Of a DNA stretch of 10,160 nt, positions 1 to 6,846 are shown one piece after another. Under the pieces are notes generated by a model that saw only the letters and a program-made list of their open reading frames with translations, had not been told where the DNA came from and searched no databases. Every line of letters starts with the position of its first letter. Positions within the stretch are counted from its first letter, which is position 1. Source of the DNA: an uncultured Collinsella sp. (GTDB lineage Bacteria; Actinomycetota; Coriobacteriia; Coriobacteriales; Coriobacteriaceae); NCBI GenBank assembly GCA_900549345.1, contig UROC01000071.1:1-10160 (forward strand), given 5' to 3'. The position numbers and the translations under genes were made by a program.

Positions 1-494
1 AGGCCGGAAACACCGAGGATGATCATAGTGACGGCGGGGCCGGCCGTAAAGAACAGGATACCGACGGCGCCCTGCTCAGACTCATCACCGAACTCGCCCA
101 TGATGCCCGTATAGAGCGCCATGTTACAAAACGTGATGCCGCCGATGATAGACACGGAGCTCAGACCCAGGAAGTTGTCGTTAAAGCAATATGCCACGCC
201 CAGGCCGAGAGCCGCTGCGACGACCAGCTTGGGAATCAGCACGACGATGCCGGTCTTGATAGCGTCCGGCGTGGACTTAAAGCTGATGCCGGCGCCCACA
301 AACAGCAGGATCGCGGCGACGATGGTATTGGAGCCACCGCGGCAGGCAGCCGTAAAGAAGCCGCCGATCTCAAAAACCTGCGGGCAGAAGGTGTTGAGCA
401 AAAGACCGACGATCATCGGATAGATCATGATGTCGCCCGGGATGCGCGGGACCTTGAATTTCTTTTGCTCGTTGGCGGTCGCTTCCTGTGCCAT
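1..494 (-). CDS. kdgT: 2-keto-3-deoxygluconate permease family transporter, N-terminal part
   Basis: The 3' end lies beyond the left edge; 164 codons are visible. I translated this frame by hand from the ATG at 494-492. The product starts MAQEATANEQKK and continues with VPRIPGDIMIYPMIVGLLLN, followed by several hydrophobic segments and FFTAGPAVTMIILGVSG at the window edge. From memory, E. coli KdgT has a very similar opening (IPGGMMLVPLFLGAL) and a TMIILGTAG segment, and is about 327 aa long, so roughly half the protein is present. The family is an inner-membrane proton symporter for 2-keto-3-deoxygluconate, a breakdown product of pectin and uronic acids. A GGGGG tract four bases before the ATG is the only candidate ribosome binding site. 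No KDG kinase or aldolase gene is in the window, so the substrate rests on family resemblance alone. Confidence 0.85.
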   Translation of the reverse strand, partial: MAQEATANEQKKFKVPRIPGDIMIYPMIVGLLLNTFCPQVFEIGGFFTAACRGGSNTIVAAILLFVGAGISFKSTPDAIKTGIVVLIPKLVVAAALGLGVAYCFNDNFLGLSSVSIIGGITFCNMALYTGIMGEFGDESEQGAVGILFFTAGPAVTMIILGVSG

Positions 495-636
495 GAAACC
501 CCCATTTCCGCTGACGGGGTACAAAAGCCCACGTCACGCTTTGCTACAGTAAAGTTTGACCATGGTACCAGAAGAAATAGACCAGCTCGGTGAGAAATTC
601 GATTCGTTGGACAGGGGCGCTAAACGTGCCCCGCTC

Positions 637-960
637 TTATATGAGGCTCAAAACGATATAGAACACGATGCCCGAAACACAGCACCACAGCATCGATTTT
701 GTCTTGACCGCCACGGCCACGACGCCGGCAGCCGCAATCCAGGGAACCAAGGCAGGCCAGGGTCCCGCGTCGAACGCGCCGGGGCTCACCAAGTCGTTGG
801 CGACCAGCGCGGCAAAGGCAGCGGGCGGGATATAACCCAGGGCCTCGGTAATGCGGGGCGACAGCGTTCTCCCGCGCAAGGCAAACGCCGGCGCGATGCG
901 AAAGAACGCGATAGCAGCCCACGACGACAGCCACAGAACCAAGAACTCGTTAACGGGCAT
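637..960 (-). CDS. azlD: AzlD family branched-chain amino acid transport protein (small subunit)
   Basis: This 107-aa hydrophobic protein has about three to four membrane segments and the AzlD-type pattern: an arginine-proline core (FFRIAPAFALRGRTL) followed by ALGYIPPAAFAALVAND. AzlD is the small partner of AzlC. The pair in Bacillus subtilis and the related YgaZH of E. coli export branched-chain amino acids. I chose the ATG at 960-958 because an AGAGG lies eight bases upstream; a GTG at 969-967 in the same frame would be too close to that site. With the ATG start the gene overlaps the end of azlC by 11 nt, suggesting translational coupling. A GC-rich hairpin (614-632) follows the stop, but without a T-run. 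Confidence 0.85.
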   Translation of the reverse strand: MPVNEFLVLWLSSWAAIAFFRIAPAFALRGRTLSPRITEALGYIPPAAFAALVANDLVSPGAFDAGPWPALVPWIAAAGVVAVAVKTKSMLWCCVSGIVFYIVLSLI

Positions 961-1711
961 CGCGGGCACCTCTTCCGTCTAATACAGCATCGCACGCCAG
1001 CGCAATGGCAATGCCGACCACGACGCTTGCCGGCACGGCAATATTCGTGAAGCCCAAGAACTTGCATACGGCGACGGACACCGCGCCCGAAACCGCCGCG
1101 ACAACGTTGCCGCGCGACAGCCGCTGCGAAAAGAGTAGACAGATAAAGAGCGACGTGCAGACGAAACTCGCAATAGCGGTGGGAACATCGACAACGGCAC
1201 CGACGATGGCACCCATCGTGCACGAAGCGCCCCATGTCGCGATGAGGATCACGTTGAGCACGAAGGATTCGCGCGGGCCCCAATCCTCCCCCTCAACCAG
1301 CTTGGCAAGCGAGATGCCGTATGCCTCCTCGGTGAGCGTCGCGGCAACAGCCAGCGTCTGACGCTTCGAGGCGCCCGCCAGATGGGGTGCGATCGATGCC
1401 GAGTAAAGAGCGAAGCGCGAGGAGATGGCGGCGACGCTCGCGATAATCGAAGGTGCCGGTACGCCCGCCAGCCAAAGATTGCAGATCATAAACTGGCCGC
1501 TGCCCGTCACAAACGTGCTGCTCAGAGCAAAGACCATCCAGGGCTCCATTCCCGTCTGCCCCATGATCATTCCGCACGGCGCGCCTATTGCAACATAGGT
1601 AAGCATCACTGGCCAGACGATTTTAAAGATCCTAAGGACCATGCCACTCCCATTCTGGTAAGTCGTCTGCAGCGCGCCTTGCAACGCAGCAGAAATATCA
1701 ACCGGTGGCAA
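950..1711 (-). CDS. azlC: AzlC family branched-chain amino acid permease (large subunit)
   Basis: A 253-aa polytopic membrane protein with AzlC landmarks: VWPVMLTYVAIGAPCG near residues 32-47, GSGQF (70-74) where the family has an AGASQF-like stretch, SRFALYSASIAPHL (98-111) matching the family's NLRH-LYG-S-SP region, and TEEAYGIS (127-134). The predicted role is export of branched-chain amino acids or analogues, in complex with the overlapping azlD product. The start is uncertain. The TTG at 1711-1709 has an AGGTGA-like site upstream but sits inside an 11-bp inverted repeat. The ATG at 1642-1640 would give 230 aa beginning MVLRIFKIVWPV, which fits the usual family N terminus better, but its GGAG is only about four bases away. 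The gene is divergent from the HD-domain gene. Confidence 0.85.
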   Translation of the reverse strand: MPPVDISAALQGALQTTYQNGSGMVLRIFKIVWPVMLTYVAIGAPCGMIMGQTGMEPWMVFALSSTFVTGSGQFMICNLWLAGVPAPSIIASVAAISSRFALYSASIAPHLAGASKRQTLAVAATLTEEAYGISLAKLVEGEDWGPRESFVLNVILIATWGASCTMGAIVGAVVDVPTAIASFVCTSLFICLLFSQRLSRGNVVAAVSGAVSVAVCKFLGFTNIAVPASVVVGIAIALACDAVLDGRGARDAR

Positions 1712-1737
1712 TAAAGTTCACCTACAATTGCCACCGG
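1702..1737. promoter_or_regulatory. Perfect 11-bp inverted repeat in the azlC/HD divergent region
   Basis: CCGGTGGCAAT (1702-1712) is matched exactly by its reverse complement ATTGCCACCGG (1727-1737), with 14 nt between. The left arm contains the TTG proposed as azlC start. It could be an operator for a dimeric regulator acting on the divergent pair, or an RNA hairpin hiding the azlC start. No regulator gene lies beside it. The repeat is seen directly; its function is inference. Confidence 0.5.
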
Positions 1738-1768
1738 ATCGAAAGACACAACTTTTTAGGAAGTCATT

Positions 1769-2581
1769 ATGACAGCTATCGATCGAGACCGGGCGCGCGC
1801 GGCCTTCAAAAGCTACACCGATGCCTACGACGCCACCAACCCACGCATCGCGCTCAAAATCGAGCATACGTACCACGTGGCCGAGGCATGCGATGCCGTA
1901 GCGCGCGAGCAGGGCTGGTCGTCAGAAGATATTGACCTGGCATGGCTTTGCGGCCTGCTACACGATATGGGCCGCTTTGAGCAGTTGCGGCGCTGGGACA
2001 CCTTTAAGGACGCCGAGAGCATGAGCCATGCAGCGCTGGGCATCGAGGTCCTCTTTGGCGAGAATCCCGCCGATGCACCCGCCGTAACGAGCATCCGCGA
2101 CTTTATCGATGACCCGGCAGAGGACGAACTGATCCGCGCGAGCATCGCCCACCACAGTGATTTTCGCCTGCCCACGGAACTCGACACCCGTACACGGAGC
2201 TTCTGCGAGATCGTGCGCGATGGCGACAAGATCGACATTATGCGCACCATCGCCGACAGCACCGTCGACACCATCCTCAAGGTGGATGAGGACGCATTTC
2301 TCGCCAGCCACTTCTCGACACCGGCGCTTACCGCCTTTGACGAGCATCGCTGCGTCGCGCGTGACGAGCGCAACGAGCCGGCGGACTACCTGGTGGGGCT
2401 CATCTGCTTTATGTTTGAGCTCGTCCATCCGGCAAGCCGTGCACTGGCGCGCGAGCAAGGCGATATCTATCGCCTGCTCGACGCGCCCTTTGGCATTACG
2501 CGACCCTTTACCGACCCCGCCGCGCAGGCAACCTGGAGCCGCCTTAAGGACGAGCTGCGCCGCTGGCTGGCAAGCGCTTAG
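1769..2581 (+). CDS. HD-domain metal-dependent phosphohydrolase
   Basis: A 270-aa soluble protein with the metal-binding residues of the HD superfamily: a first histidine in KIEHTYHVAEA (H33 or H36), the HD doublet in LLHDMGRF (H65-D66), H87 in SHAALG, HH at 128-129 in IAHHSDF, and the final aspartate in DGDKIDIMR (D153 or D156). The usual activity of the superfamily is hydrolysis of a phosphate ester such as a nucleotide; the substrate cannot be read from the sequence. The ATG at 1769 has AGGAAG five to six bases upstream, a convincing start. The C-terminal third (about 200-270) carries no motif I recognise. The gene is divergent from azlCD. Its TAG stop (2579-2581) overlaps the stop of the convergent etfA gene by 4 nt, leaving no room for a terminator between them. 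Confidence 0.85.
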   Translation: MTAIDRDRARAAFKSYTDAYDATNPRIALKIEHTYHVAEACDAVAREQGWSSEDIDLAWLCGLLHDMGRFEQLRRWDTFKDAESMSHAALGIEVLFGENPADAPAVTSIRDFIDDPAEDELIRASIAHHSDFRLPTELDTRTRSFCEIVRDGDKIDIMRTIADSTVDTILKVDEDAFLASHFSTPALTAFDEHRCVARDERNEPADYLVGLICFMFELVHPASRALAREQGDIYRLLDAPFGITRPFTDPAAQATWSRLKDELRRWLASA

Positions 2582-3783
2582 CACTCGAGCTGAGCCAGCA
2601 GTTCCTCAACGATCTCAACGGCATCGCCGACGACCTTGTACTGGGCGGCACCGAAGATGGGGGCATCCGGGTCCTCATTGATGGCGACAACGCACTCCGC
2701 CCCACCGATGCCGGCGAGATGCTGGATAGCGCCCGAGACACCGATGCTCACGAGGAGCTTGGGCGAGACCGATACACCCGTCTGGCCAATTTGGTGGCGA
2801 TACTCCAGCCAGCCGGCCTCCACCACGGGGCGCGTGCAGCCAAGCTCGGCACCCAGAGCCTCGGCAAGCTTTCGCATCAGCGGTAGGTTTTTCTTGGAGC
2901 CGATGCCGCGGCCCACCACGACTAGACGCTCGGCATCGGCAATTGAGGCCTGCTGTCCCCACTCCTCGGCGGGAATCGAGATCTCGACACGGGCCTTAAC
3001 GTCATCCGCTAGCACTACCTGGGCAATCGTGCCGGAGCGGCTATAGTCAAACTCGGGCGCCTTAAAGATGCCGGGGCGCACCGTTGCCATCTGAGGACGG
3101 TGGTTGGGGCAGATAATGGTGGCCATCAGGTTGCCGCCAAACGCCGGGCGCGTCTGCTGCAGCAGACCCGTCTCCGTATCCATCGAAAGCACCGTGCAAT
3201 CGGCCGTAAGGCCCGTCTGCAAGCGCACGGCCACACCGGGCGCCAGCTCGCGACCAAAGGCGGTCGCGCCGTACAGAATGGCCTCGGGCTTGCGCTCGGC
3301 TACCAAATCGCAGATCAAGCGGGCGTAGACCTCCGCGTCGTTCTGACGCAGGCGCTCGTCACGACAGACCAGAACTTCGTCCGCACCGGCGCAAATCAGA
3401 TGCTCCAGGTCCCCGAGTGAGCCCTCGGGGCTCATGCCGACCAGTGCCACCAGACGGCAGCCGCGGGCATCGGCAAGCTCGCGCCCCTTGCCCATGAGCT
3501 CGAAGGCCACGGATGCAACGGCATCGTGCTCGTCAGTCTGCACGAAGATCCAGATGTCTCGATATGCGTCAAGGTCTGCCGCGCCGGCGGCCTCGTCGCG
3601 CTCAATCGAGATGGCGTTGACGGGGCAGGCGTCGACGCACCCACCGCACAGGATACAGCCGTCGGTTACGCGGGCACAGCGATTGGGGCGCTCACCCTCC
3701 ACCACAATGCCGCCCGAGGCGCAGGCGCGAACGCAGCGACCGCAGCCGATACAGGCTTCGCTATCGATAATCAGCCCGCTCAT
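2578..3783 (-). CDS. etfA: Electron transfer flavoprotein alpha subunit with N-terminal 2[4Fe-4S] ferredoxin domain (LctC-like)
   Basis: A 401-aa protein joining two modules. Residues 1-60 are a bacterial-type ferredoxin with two clusters: C11-x2-C14-x2-C17-x3-C21 and C43-x2-C46-x2-C49-x3-C53-P. Residues 75-401 are EtfA, with the FAD-binding C-terminal half marked by GRGIGS (291-296), QIGQTG (331-336), GVSGAIQH (348-355) and NEDPDAPIF (369-377). Plain EtfA is about 310-330 aa; the extra length is the ferredoxin. The same fusion occurs in the EtfA (LctC) of the Acetobacterium woodii lactate dehydrogenase complex, where ferredoxin electrons are coupled to NAD+ reduction. The ATG directly follows the etfB TAG with no gap, so translation is probably coupled. 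It is the last gene of the operon. All cluster ligands are intact. Confidence 0.93.
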   Translation of the reverse strand: MSGLIIDSEACIGCGRCVRACASGGIVVEGERPNRCARVTDGCILCGGCVDACPVNAISIERDEAAGAADLDAYRDIWIFVQTDEHDAVASVAFELMGKGRELADARGCRLVALVGMSPEGSLGDLEHLICAGADEVLVCRDERLRQNDAEVYARLICDLVAERKPEAILYGATAFGRELAPGVAVRLQTGLTADCTVLSMDTETGLLQQTRPAFGGNLMATIICPNHRPQMATVRPGIFKAPEFDYSRSGTIAQVVLADDVKARVEISIPAEEWGQQASIADAERLVVVGRGIGSKKNLPLMRKLAEALGAELGCTRPVVEAGWLEYRHQIGQTGVSVSPKLLVSIGVSGAIQHLAGIGGAECVVAINEDPDAPIFGAAQYKVVGDAVEIVEELLAQLEC

Positions 3784-4605
3784 CTATGCCATCCCCTCGA
3801 TAATCTTGGCAAGTTTTACCGCCTGCTCGGACGCCGTTCCCTCGACGGCCTCGCACGTTTGGTCACGGTCGGGCACAAACGAGCGCACGACCTGCGTCGG
3901 TGATCCGGCAAGGCCGCAACGCGAGGGGTCGGCGTTTACGTCGGCAGCGCTGGCCACGCGCACGTCTGCATCCTCGGCCGCGCGAATACCGGCAATACTC
4001 GGCATGCGCAGCTGGCCAATCTCCTTGGCGGTCGTCATCGCACACGGCATCTCCAGGTACACCGTCTCCTCGCCGGCATCGCAGCCGTGAACGAGCGCCA
4101 GCGAGCCACACGTCGTAAATCCCGCGCTCTGCACACAGCTCACGTCGGTCACGCAGGGGACCCCAAAGGCGCCGGCCAGCTCGGGGCCGATCTGGGCCGT
4201 ATCGCCGTCCACTGCCATCTTGCCGCAGATGAGCAGGTCAAAGTCCTCATCGAGTGCCTCGATGCCGCATTTGAGGGCATAGGTGGTGGCTAGGGTATCG
4301 GCGCCCGCAAAGGCGCGATCGGTCAGCAGCAGCGCGTCGTCGGCACCGCGGGCGATGCAGTCGCGCAGCAGCGATTCGGTCGCGGGGATGCCCATCGACA
4401 CCACCGTCACACGCACGTCCATGCCAAAGCCGATAAAGTCGTCCTTCAGCGCTAGCGCACATTCGAGAGCACTTGCATCGAAGGGATTAACGACCGCCTG
4501 CTTGCCATCACGCACGATAGTATTGGTCTTGGGGTCCATCTTGACCTCGGTGCTTCCGGGCACCGCCTTGACGCACACCACCATATGAAAATCACTCATC
4601 TTCAC
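3784..4605 (-). CDS. etfB: Electron transfer flavoprotein beta subunit (LctB-like)
   Basis: A 273-aa EtfB of normal length. Landmarks are VCVKAVPGSTEVKMDP near the N terminus, NPFDASALECAL (about 40-51), GADDALLLTDRAFAGADT (about 87-104) and CGKMAVDGDTAQIGPELAG (about 126-144), the nucleotide/flavin-binding loop typical of EtfB. In bifurcating or confurcating Etfs this subunit holds the bifurcating FAD and meets NAD(H). The GTG at 4605-4603 forms a GTGA overlap with the stop of the dehydrogenase gene. An in-frame ATG at 4599-4597 lies nine bases after the GGGGG tract, a more usual spacing, and could be the real start (MSDFHMVV). The gene sits between its two complex partners. Confidence 0.92.
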   Translation of the reverse strand: MKMSDFHMVVCVKAVPGSTEVKMDPKTNTIVRDGKQAVVNPFDASALECALALKDDFIGFGMDVRVTVVSMGIPATESLLRDCIARGADDALLLTDRAFAGADTLATTYALKCGIEALDEDFDLLICGKMAVDGDTAQIGPELAGAFGVPCVTDVSCVQSAGFTTCGSLALVHGCDAGEETVYLEMPCAMTTAKEIGQLRMPSIAGIRAAEDADVRVASAADVNADPSRCGLAGSPTQVVRSFVPDRDQTCEAVEGTASEQAVKLAKIIEGMA

Positions 4606-6203
4606 GCGCCCCCTTTCTGGACGAGCTCATCCAAGAGCTTCTCCGTAAACAGGTTGCCGCGACCCAGCTGGCCGGCAGGATCGAGCTGGAGTTTGAGATG
4701 CGCCGACTCGACCATGGCCTCGTGGCCGTACATCGTCTCCAAGAAGCCCGCCTTGATCTTGCCGACGCCGTGTTCGGCAGAAACGGCACCGCCCATGGCC
4801 GTGACCTCGGAAGCCCACTGGGCAAAGAGTTCTCCACCACGACGGTAGTCTTGCGCATCGCGCGGCAGGATGTTCACATGCAGATGGTTGTTCCCGATGT
4901 GTCCCCAGGCAGCAGACTCAAGCCCGCTTTCGGCCAGCGTGCGGCGATAGAGGACCACGACATCGGCAAGGCGTGCATTGGGCACCGACATATCCGATCC
5001 CAGCTTGGTAATGGTGGGGTCGGTGCGGCGACGCTCGTCAACGAGCATGTTGACACTCTCGGGGACCGCGTGGCGGAAAAACCGCTGGCATTCGCGATCG
5101 ACTTCGGTGCGCGCGACCCATGTCGCATCGTCGCGGCCGCCCGCAAGCTCCAAAACCCATCCCAGGTGGTACAGCTCCTCGGTCGCCTGCGCCTCGTCGT
5201 CGCAGTCAAGCTCCACGTAGACACAGACCTTTGCCTCGTCGTCGAGCGCCGGCAGCGAGGCAAACGCCGTCGACTGCTCGCGCTGGCGACGTAGAATATC
5301 CAGGGCGCCAGCATCGAAGTACTCGATGGCAGCCGCATGGGACAGGACAGGGCGCACGGAATCGGTAAAGGACACCGCCTTGTCCTCGCTATCGAAAAAG
5401 CAACTCACACCCCATACGACCGAAGGTGCCGCCTGCAGGGCGATCTCGAGCTCGGTGACAACGCCGAGCGTGCCGCACGCGCCGATAAAGAGGTCGATGG
5501 CGTCCATATCGTCCGCAACGAAATAGCCTGAGGCATTTTTTGTCTCGGGCATGGTATAGCCGGGAAGATCGAGTTCGAGCGTACGGCCCGCTGCCGTCAC
5601 GAGCGGCAGGTGGCGGTCCTGGGCAAAAGCCTCGCCGCGCTGAAGCTCAAGCAAATCGCCATCAGCCAGCGCGACGTGGAGTCCCGTGATATGCGGGCGC
5701 ATGGGACCGTAAGCGTAGCTGCGGGCGCCGGAGGCGTTGCATGCCGCCATGCCGCCCAGACAGGCAGATGCCTCGGTGGGATCGGTGGGAAAGAACTGCT
5801 CGGGGGACTCTTGGAACTCCTCGTAGGCCTCAAGCGATGCCTGGTCCCAACCAGCGGTCGGCAGTACCTTCTTGCTCAGCTGCTTACGCAGCTCCGAGAG
5901 CACAACGCCCGGCTCCACGCGCAGCAGAAATTGGTCTTGTTCATCGCGGCGAAGGCCCAAGTAGCGATTCATACGGGAAGTATTGAGGATATGCCCACCG
6001 TGGGGCACGGCACCGGCGGCAAGGCCGGTTCGGGCGCCCTGAACCGTTACCGGGACACGCTCGGCATGGAGCGTTTCCAAAATGGCACGGACCTCGTCTT
6101 CCGTTGTCGGAAACGAGATGCTCGATGCTTCGCCCGATGCGCGAGATTCATCGCGGCCATACTCTTCGAACTCGTCGGTGAAGGGTTTAATGGTTGCAGA
6201 CAC
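4602..6203 (-). CDS. FAD-linked 2-hydroxyacid (probably D-lactate) dehydrogenase, LctD/GlcD family
   Basis: A 533-aa flavoprotein of the VAO/GlcD type. The FAD-binding half has VQGARTGLAAGAV (54-66), FFPTDPTEASACLGGMAACN (137-156), the following ASGARSYAYGP, and GACGTLGVVTE (241-251). The C-terminal half has HIGNNHLHVN (435-444) and AEHGVGKIK (477-485), where this family binds a metal and the hydroxyacid. Adjacency to ferredoxin-type EtfA and EtfB supports a confurcating dehydrogenase: lactate plus reduced ferredoxin plus two NAD+ gives pyruvate plus two NADH. The protein is longer than the roughly 460-470 aa I recall for LctD. One extra piece lies around 109-136, between the SELRKQL helix and the FFPTDP motif. 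Glycolate or 2-hydroxyglutarate remain possible substrates. The start is GTG at 6203-6201 with AAGGGGGAG five bases upstream. First gene of the operon. Confidence 0.85.
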   Translation of the reverse strand: MSATIKPFTDEFEEYGRDESRASGEASSISFPTTEDEVRAILETLHAERVPVTVQGARTGLAAGAVPHGGHILNTSRMNRYLGLRRDEQDQFLLRVEPGVVLSELRKQLSKKVLPTAGWDQASLEAYEEFQESPEQFFPTDPTEASACLGGMAACNASGARSYAYGPMRPHITGLHVALADGDLLELQRGEAFAQDRHLPLVTAAGRTLELDLPGYTMPETKNASGYFVADDMDAIDLFIGACGTLGVVTELEIALQAAPSVVWGVSCFFDSEDKAVSFTDSVRPVLSHAAAIEYFDAGALDILRRQREQSTAFASLPALDDEAKVCVYVELDCDDEAQATEELYHLGWVLELAGGRDDATWVARTEVDRECQRFFRHAVPESVNMLVDERRRTDPTITKLGSDMSVPNARLADVVVLYRRTLAESGLESAAWGHIGNNHLHVNILPRDAQDYRRGGELFAQWASEVTAMGGAVSAEHGVGKIKAGFLETMYGHEAMVESAHLKLQLDPAGQLGRGNLFTEKLLDELVQKGGA

Positions 6204-6285
6204 GCGAACTCCCCCTTTAGCTAACTACAGTGTTTGCAGGGAGATGTTACCGCATCGTTTCGTCGACGTGTTCGAGACCGTCTCC

Positions 6286-6313
6286 ATAATTGGCGATTTT
6301 TACGTTTGTGCAA
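6286..6313 (-). promoter_or_regulatory. Weak candidate promoter of the dehydrogenase/Etf operon
   Basis: On the minus strand TTGCAC (6313-6308) is followed after 16 nt by AATTAT (6291-6286), about 80 nt before the GTG start. Only three of six -35 and four of six -10 positions match the housekeeping consensus, so this is a tentative call. Confidence 0.22.
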
Positions 6314-6387
6314 TTCGGCGAACGGCAAGGCTTCCTCGGCAGACGATGCTTTTGACACATATCGCCCCGCCGTCGCCGACCGCTCGA

Positions 6388-6416
6388 TTGTCGCTCGAAA
6401 AAAGTTGAAGTAATTT
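6388..6416 (+). promoter_or_regulatory. Candidate promoter of the surface-protein locus
   Basis: TTGTCG (6388-6393) and TAATTT (6411-6416) are separated by exactly 17 nt, with an AT-rich stretch around the -10. Transcription would begin near 6423, leaving a leader of about 125 nt that contains the GTCA repeats and the stem-loop. Confidence 0.35.
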
Positions 6417-6440
6417 TTTCCACCTTTTACCTGCGGAGAT

Positions 6441-6475
6441 GTCAATCCGTCAAGCATTTGGTCAGAAATTGGTCA
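6441..6475. repeat. Four phased GTCA repeats, putative regulator binding sites
   Basis: GTCA occurs at 6441, 6449, 6461 and 6472. The last two belong to a longer direct repeat, TTGGTCA at 6458-6464 and 6469-6475, spaced 11 nt apart, about one helical turn. On the minus strand the same bases read as TTGAC repeats. The arrangement suits a regulator binding direct repeats on one DNA face. Motifs are short, so chance is possible. Confidence 0.35.
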
Positions 6476-6504
6476 AGTAGCGGCTGATACGGTCGGCGTC
6501 GACA

Positions 6505-6528
6505 GCCAAAACCGATAGAAGTTTTGGC
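6505..6528 (+). promoter_or_regulatory. Leader stem-loop upstream of the 98-aa gene
   Basis: GCCAAAAC (6505-6512) and GTTTTGGC (6521-6528) form a perfect 8-bp stem with an 8-nt loop. It ends nine bases before the AGGGAGG ribosome binding site. It could be a DNA operator or an mRNA hairpin affecting stability or translation. No T-run follows, so it is not an intrinsic terminator. Confidence 0.45.
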
Positions 6529-6549
6529 CCCAGAAGCAGGGAGGTTCCC

Positions 6550-6846
6550 ATGGCATATTACTGGCCCCAGTACGGCGTCGCCATCGAGGTCGACGACGAT
6601 CCCTATCTCCTGCCTTTCGACGAAGAGGCGTTCCCCGAAACGGCGGTCTACCACGTCACCACCGATGTTATCTGCGACCCCGAGTCGTTCTCGGCGCTCG
6701 CCCACCACATCGCGCGTATCCACGACATCGAGCTCCCTCACGACTTTGACGAGCTCATCTACTCGCGCCGCCTGATGCTTCACATGCTCTTTGGAGCGGA
6801 CCCGTCCACGTTCGCACGTGTCTACACCACCAAGGACGCCGCATGA
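6550..6846 (+). CDS. 98-aa acidic hypothetical protein, first gene of surface-protein locus
   Basis: I do not recognise this protein. It is 98 aa, without a signal peptide or membrane segment, so probably cytoplasmic. The N-terminal half is acidic and aromatic (MAYYWPQYGVAIEVDDDPYL); the second half looks helical (SFSALAHHIARIHDIELPHD, then FDELIYSRRLMLHMLFG). The start is well supported by AGGGAGG five bases before the ATG. Its TGA overlaps the ATG of the next gene in an ATGA junction, so the two are almost certainly co-translated and may work together, for example as a cytoplasmic regulator or chaperone for the exported products. That role is inference only. Confidence 0.75.
   Translation: MAYYWPQYGVAIEVDDDPYLLPFDEEAFPETAVYHVTTDVICDPESFSALAHHIARIHDIELPHDFDELIYSRRLMLHMLFGADPSTFARVYTTKDAA

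Larger units (their letters stand above)
6204..6549. other. 346-bp divergent intergenic control region
   Basis: This stretch separates the minus-strand dehydrogenase/Etf operon from the plus-strand surface-protein locus. It contains the strong dehydrogenase ribosome binding site at its left end, a weak minus-strand promoter candidate (6286-6313), a plus-strand promoter candidate (6388-6416), four phased GTCA motifs (6441-6475), a stem-loop (6505-6528) and the AGGGAGG site for the next gene (6538-6544). I see no convincing coding frame in it. The 6380-6430 part is AT-rich compared with its surroundings. Confidence 0.6.

Noticed and set aside
614..632. Hairpin GGGGC/GCCCC after azlD as a terminator
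   Set aside because: The stem is only five pairs and no T-run follows on the minus strand, so it is not a convincing intrinsic terminator.
556..1050. Long plus-strand open frame opposite azlD/azlC
   Set aside because: Its translation is rich in Arg, Gly and Gln without domain character, and it lies wholly antisense to recognisable AzlC/AzlD coding sequence.
1825..2584. Minus-strand open frames opposite the HD-domain gene
   Set aside because: The plus-strand frame has all HD motifs and a good ribosome binding site; the opposite frames show none.
3434..4090. Plus-strand open frame opposite etfA/etfB
   Set aside because: Low-complexity Ala/Ser/Arg translation; antisense to two clear Etf genes.
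5610..6224. Plus-strand open frame opposite the dehydrogenase gene
   Set aside because: It is a shadow of the conserved FAD-binding half of the enzyme; no ribosome binding site or family resemblance.
6221..6457. 78-codon minus-strand frame in the control region
   Set aside because: Its composition is not gene-like, and it overlaps promoter and repeat candidates. It would end 17 nt before the dehydrogenase start without a clear ribosome binding site.
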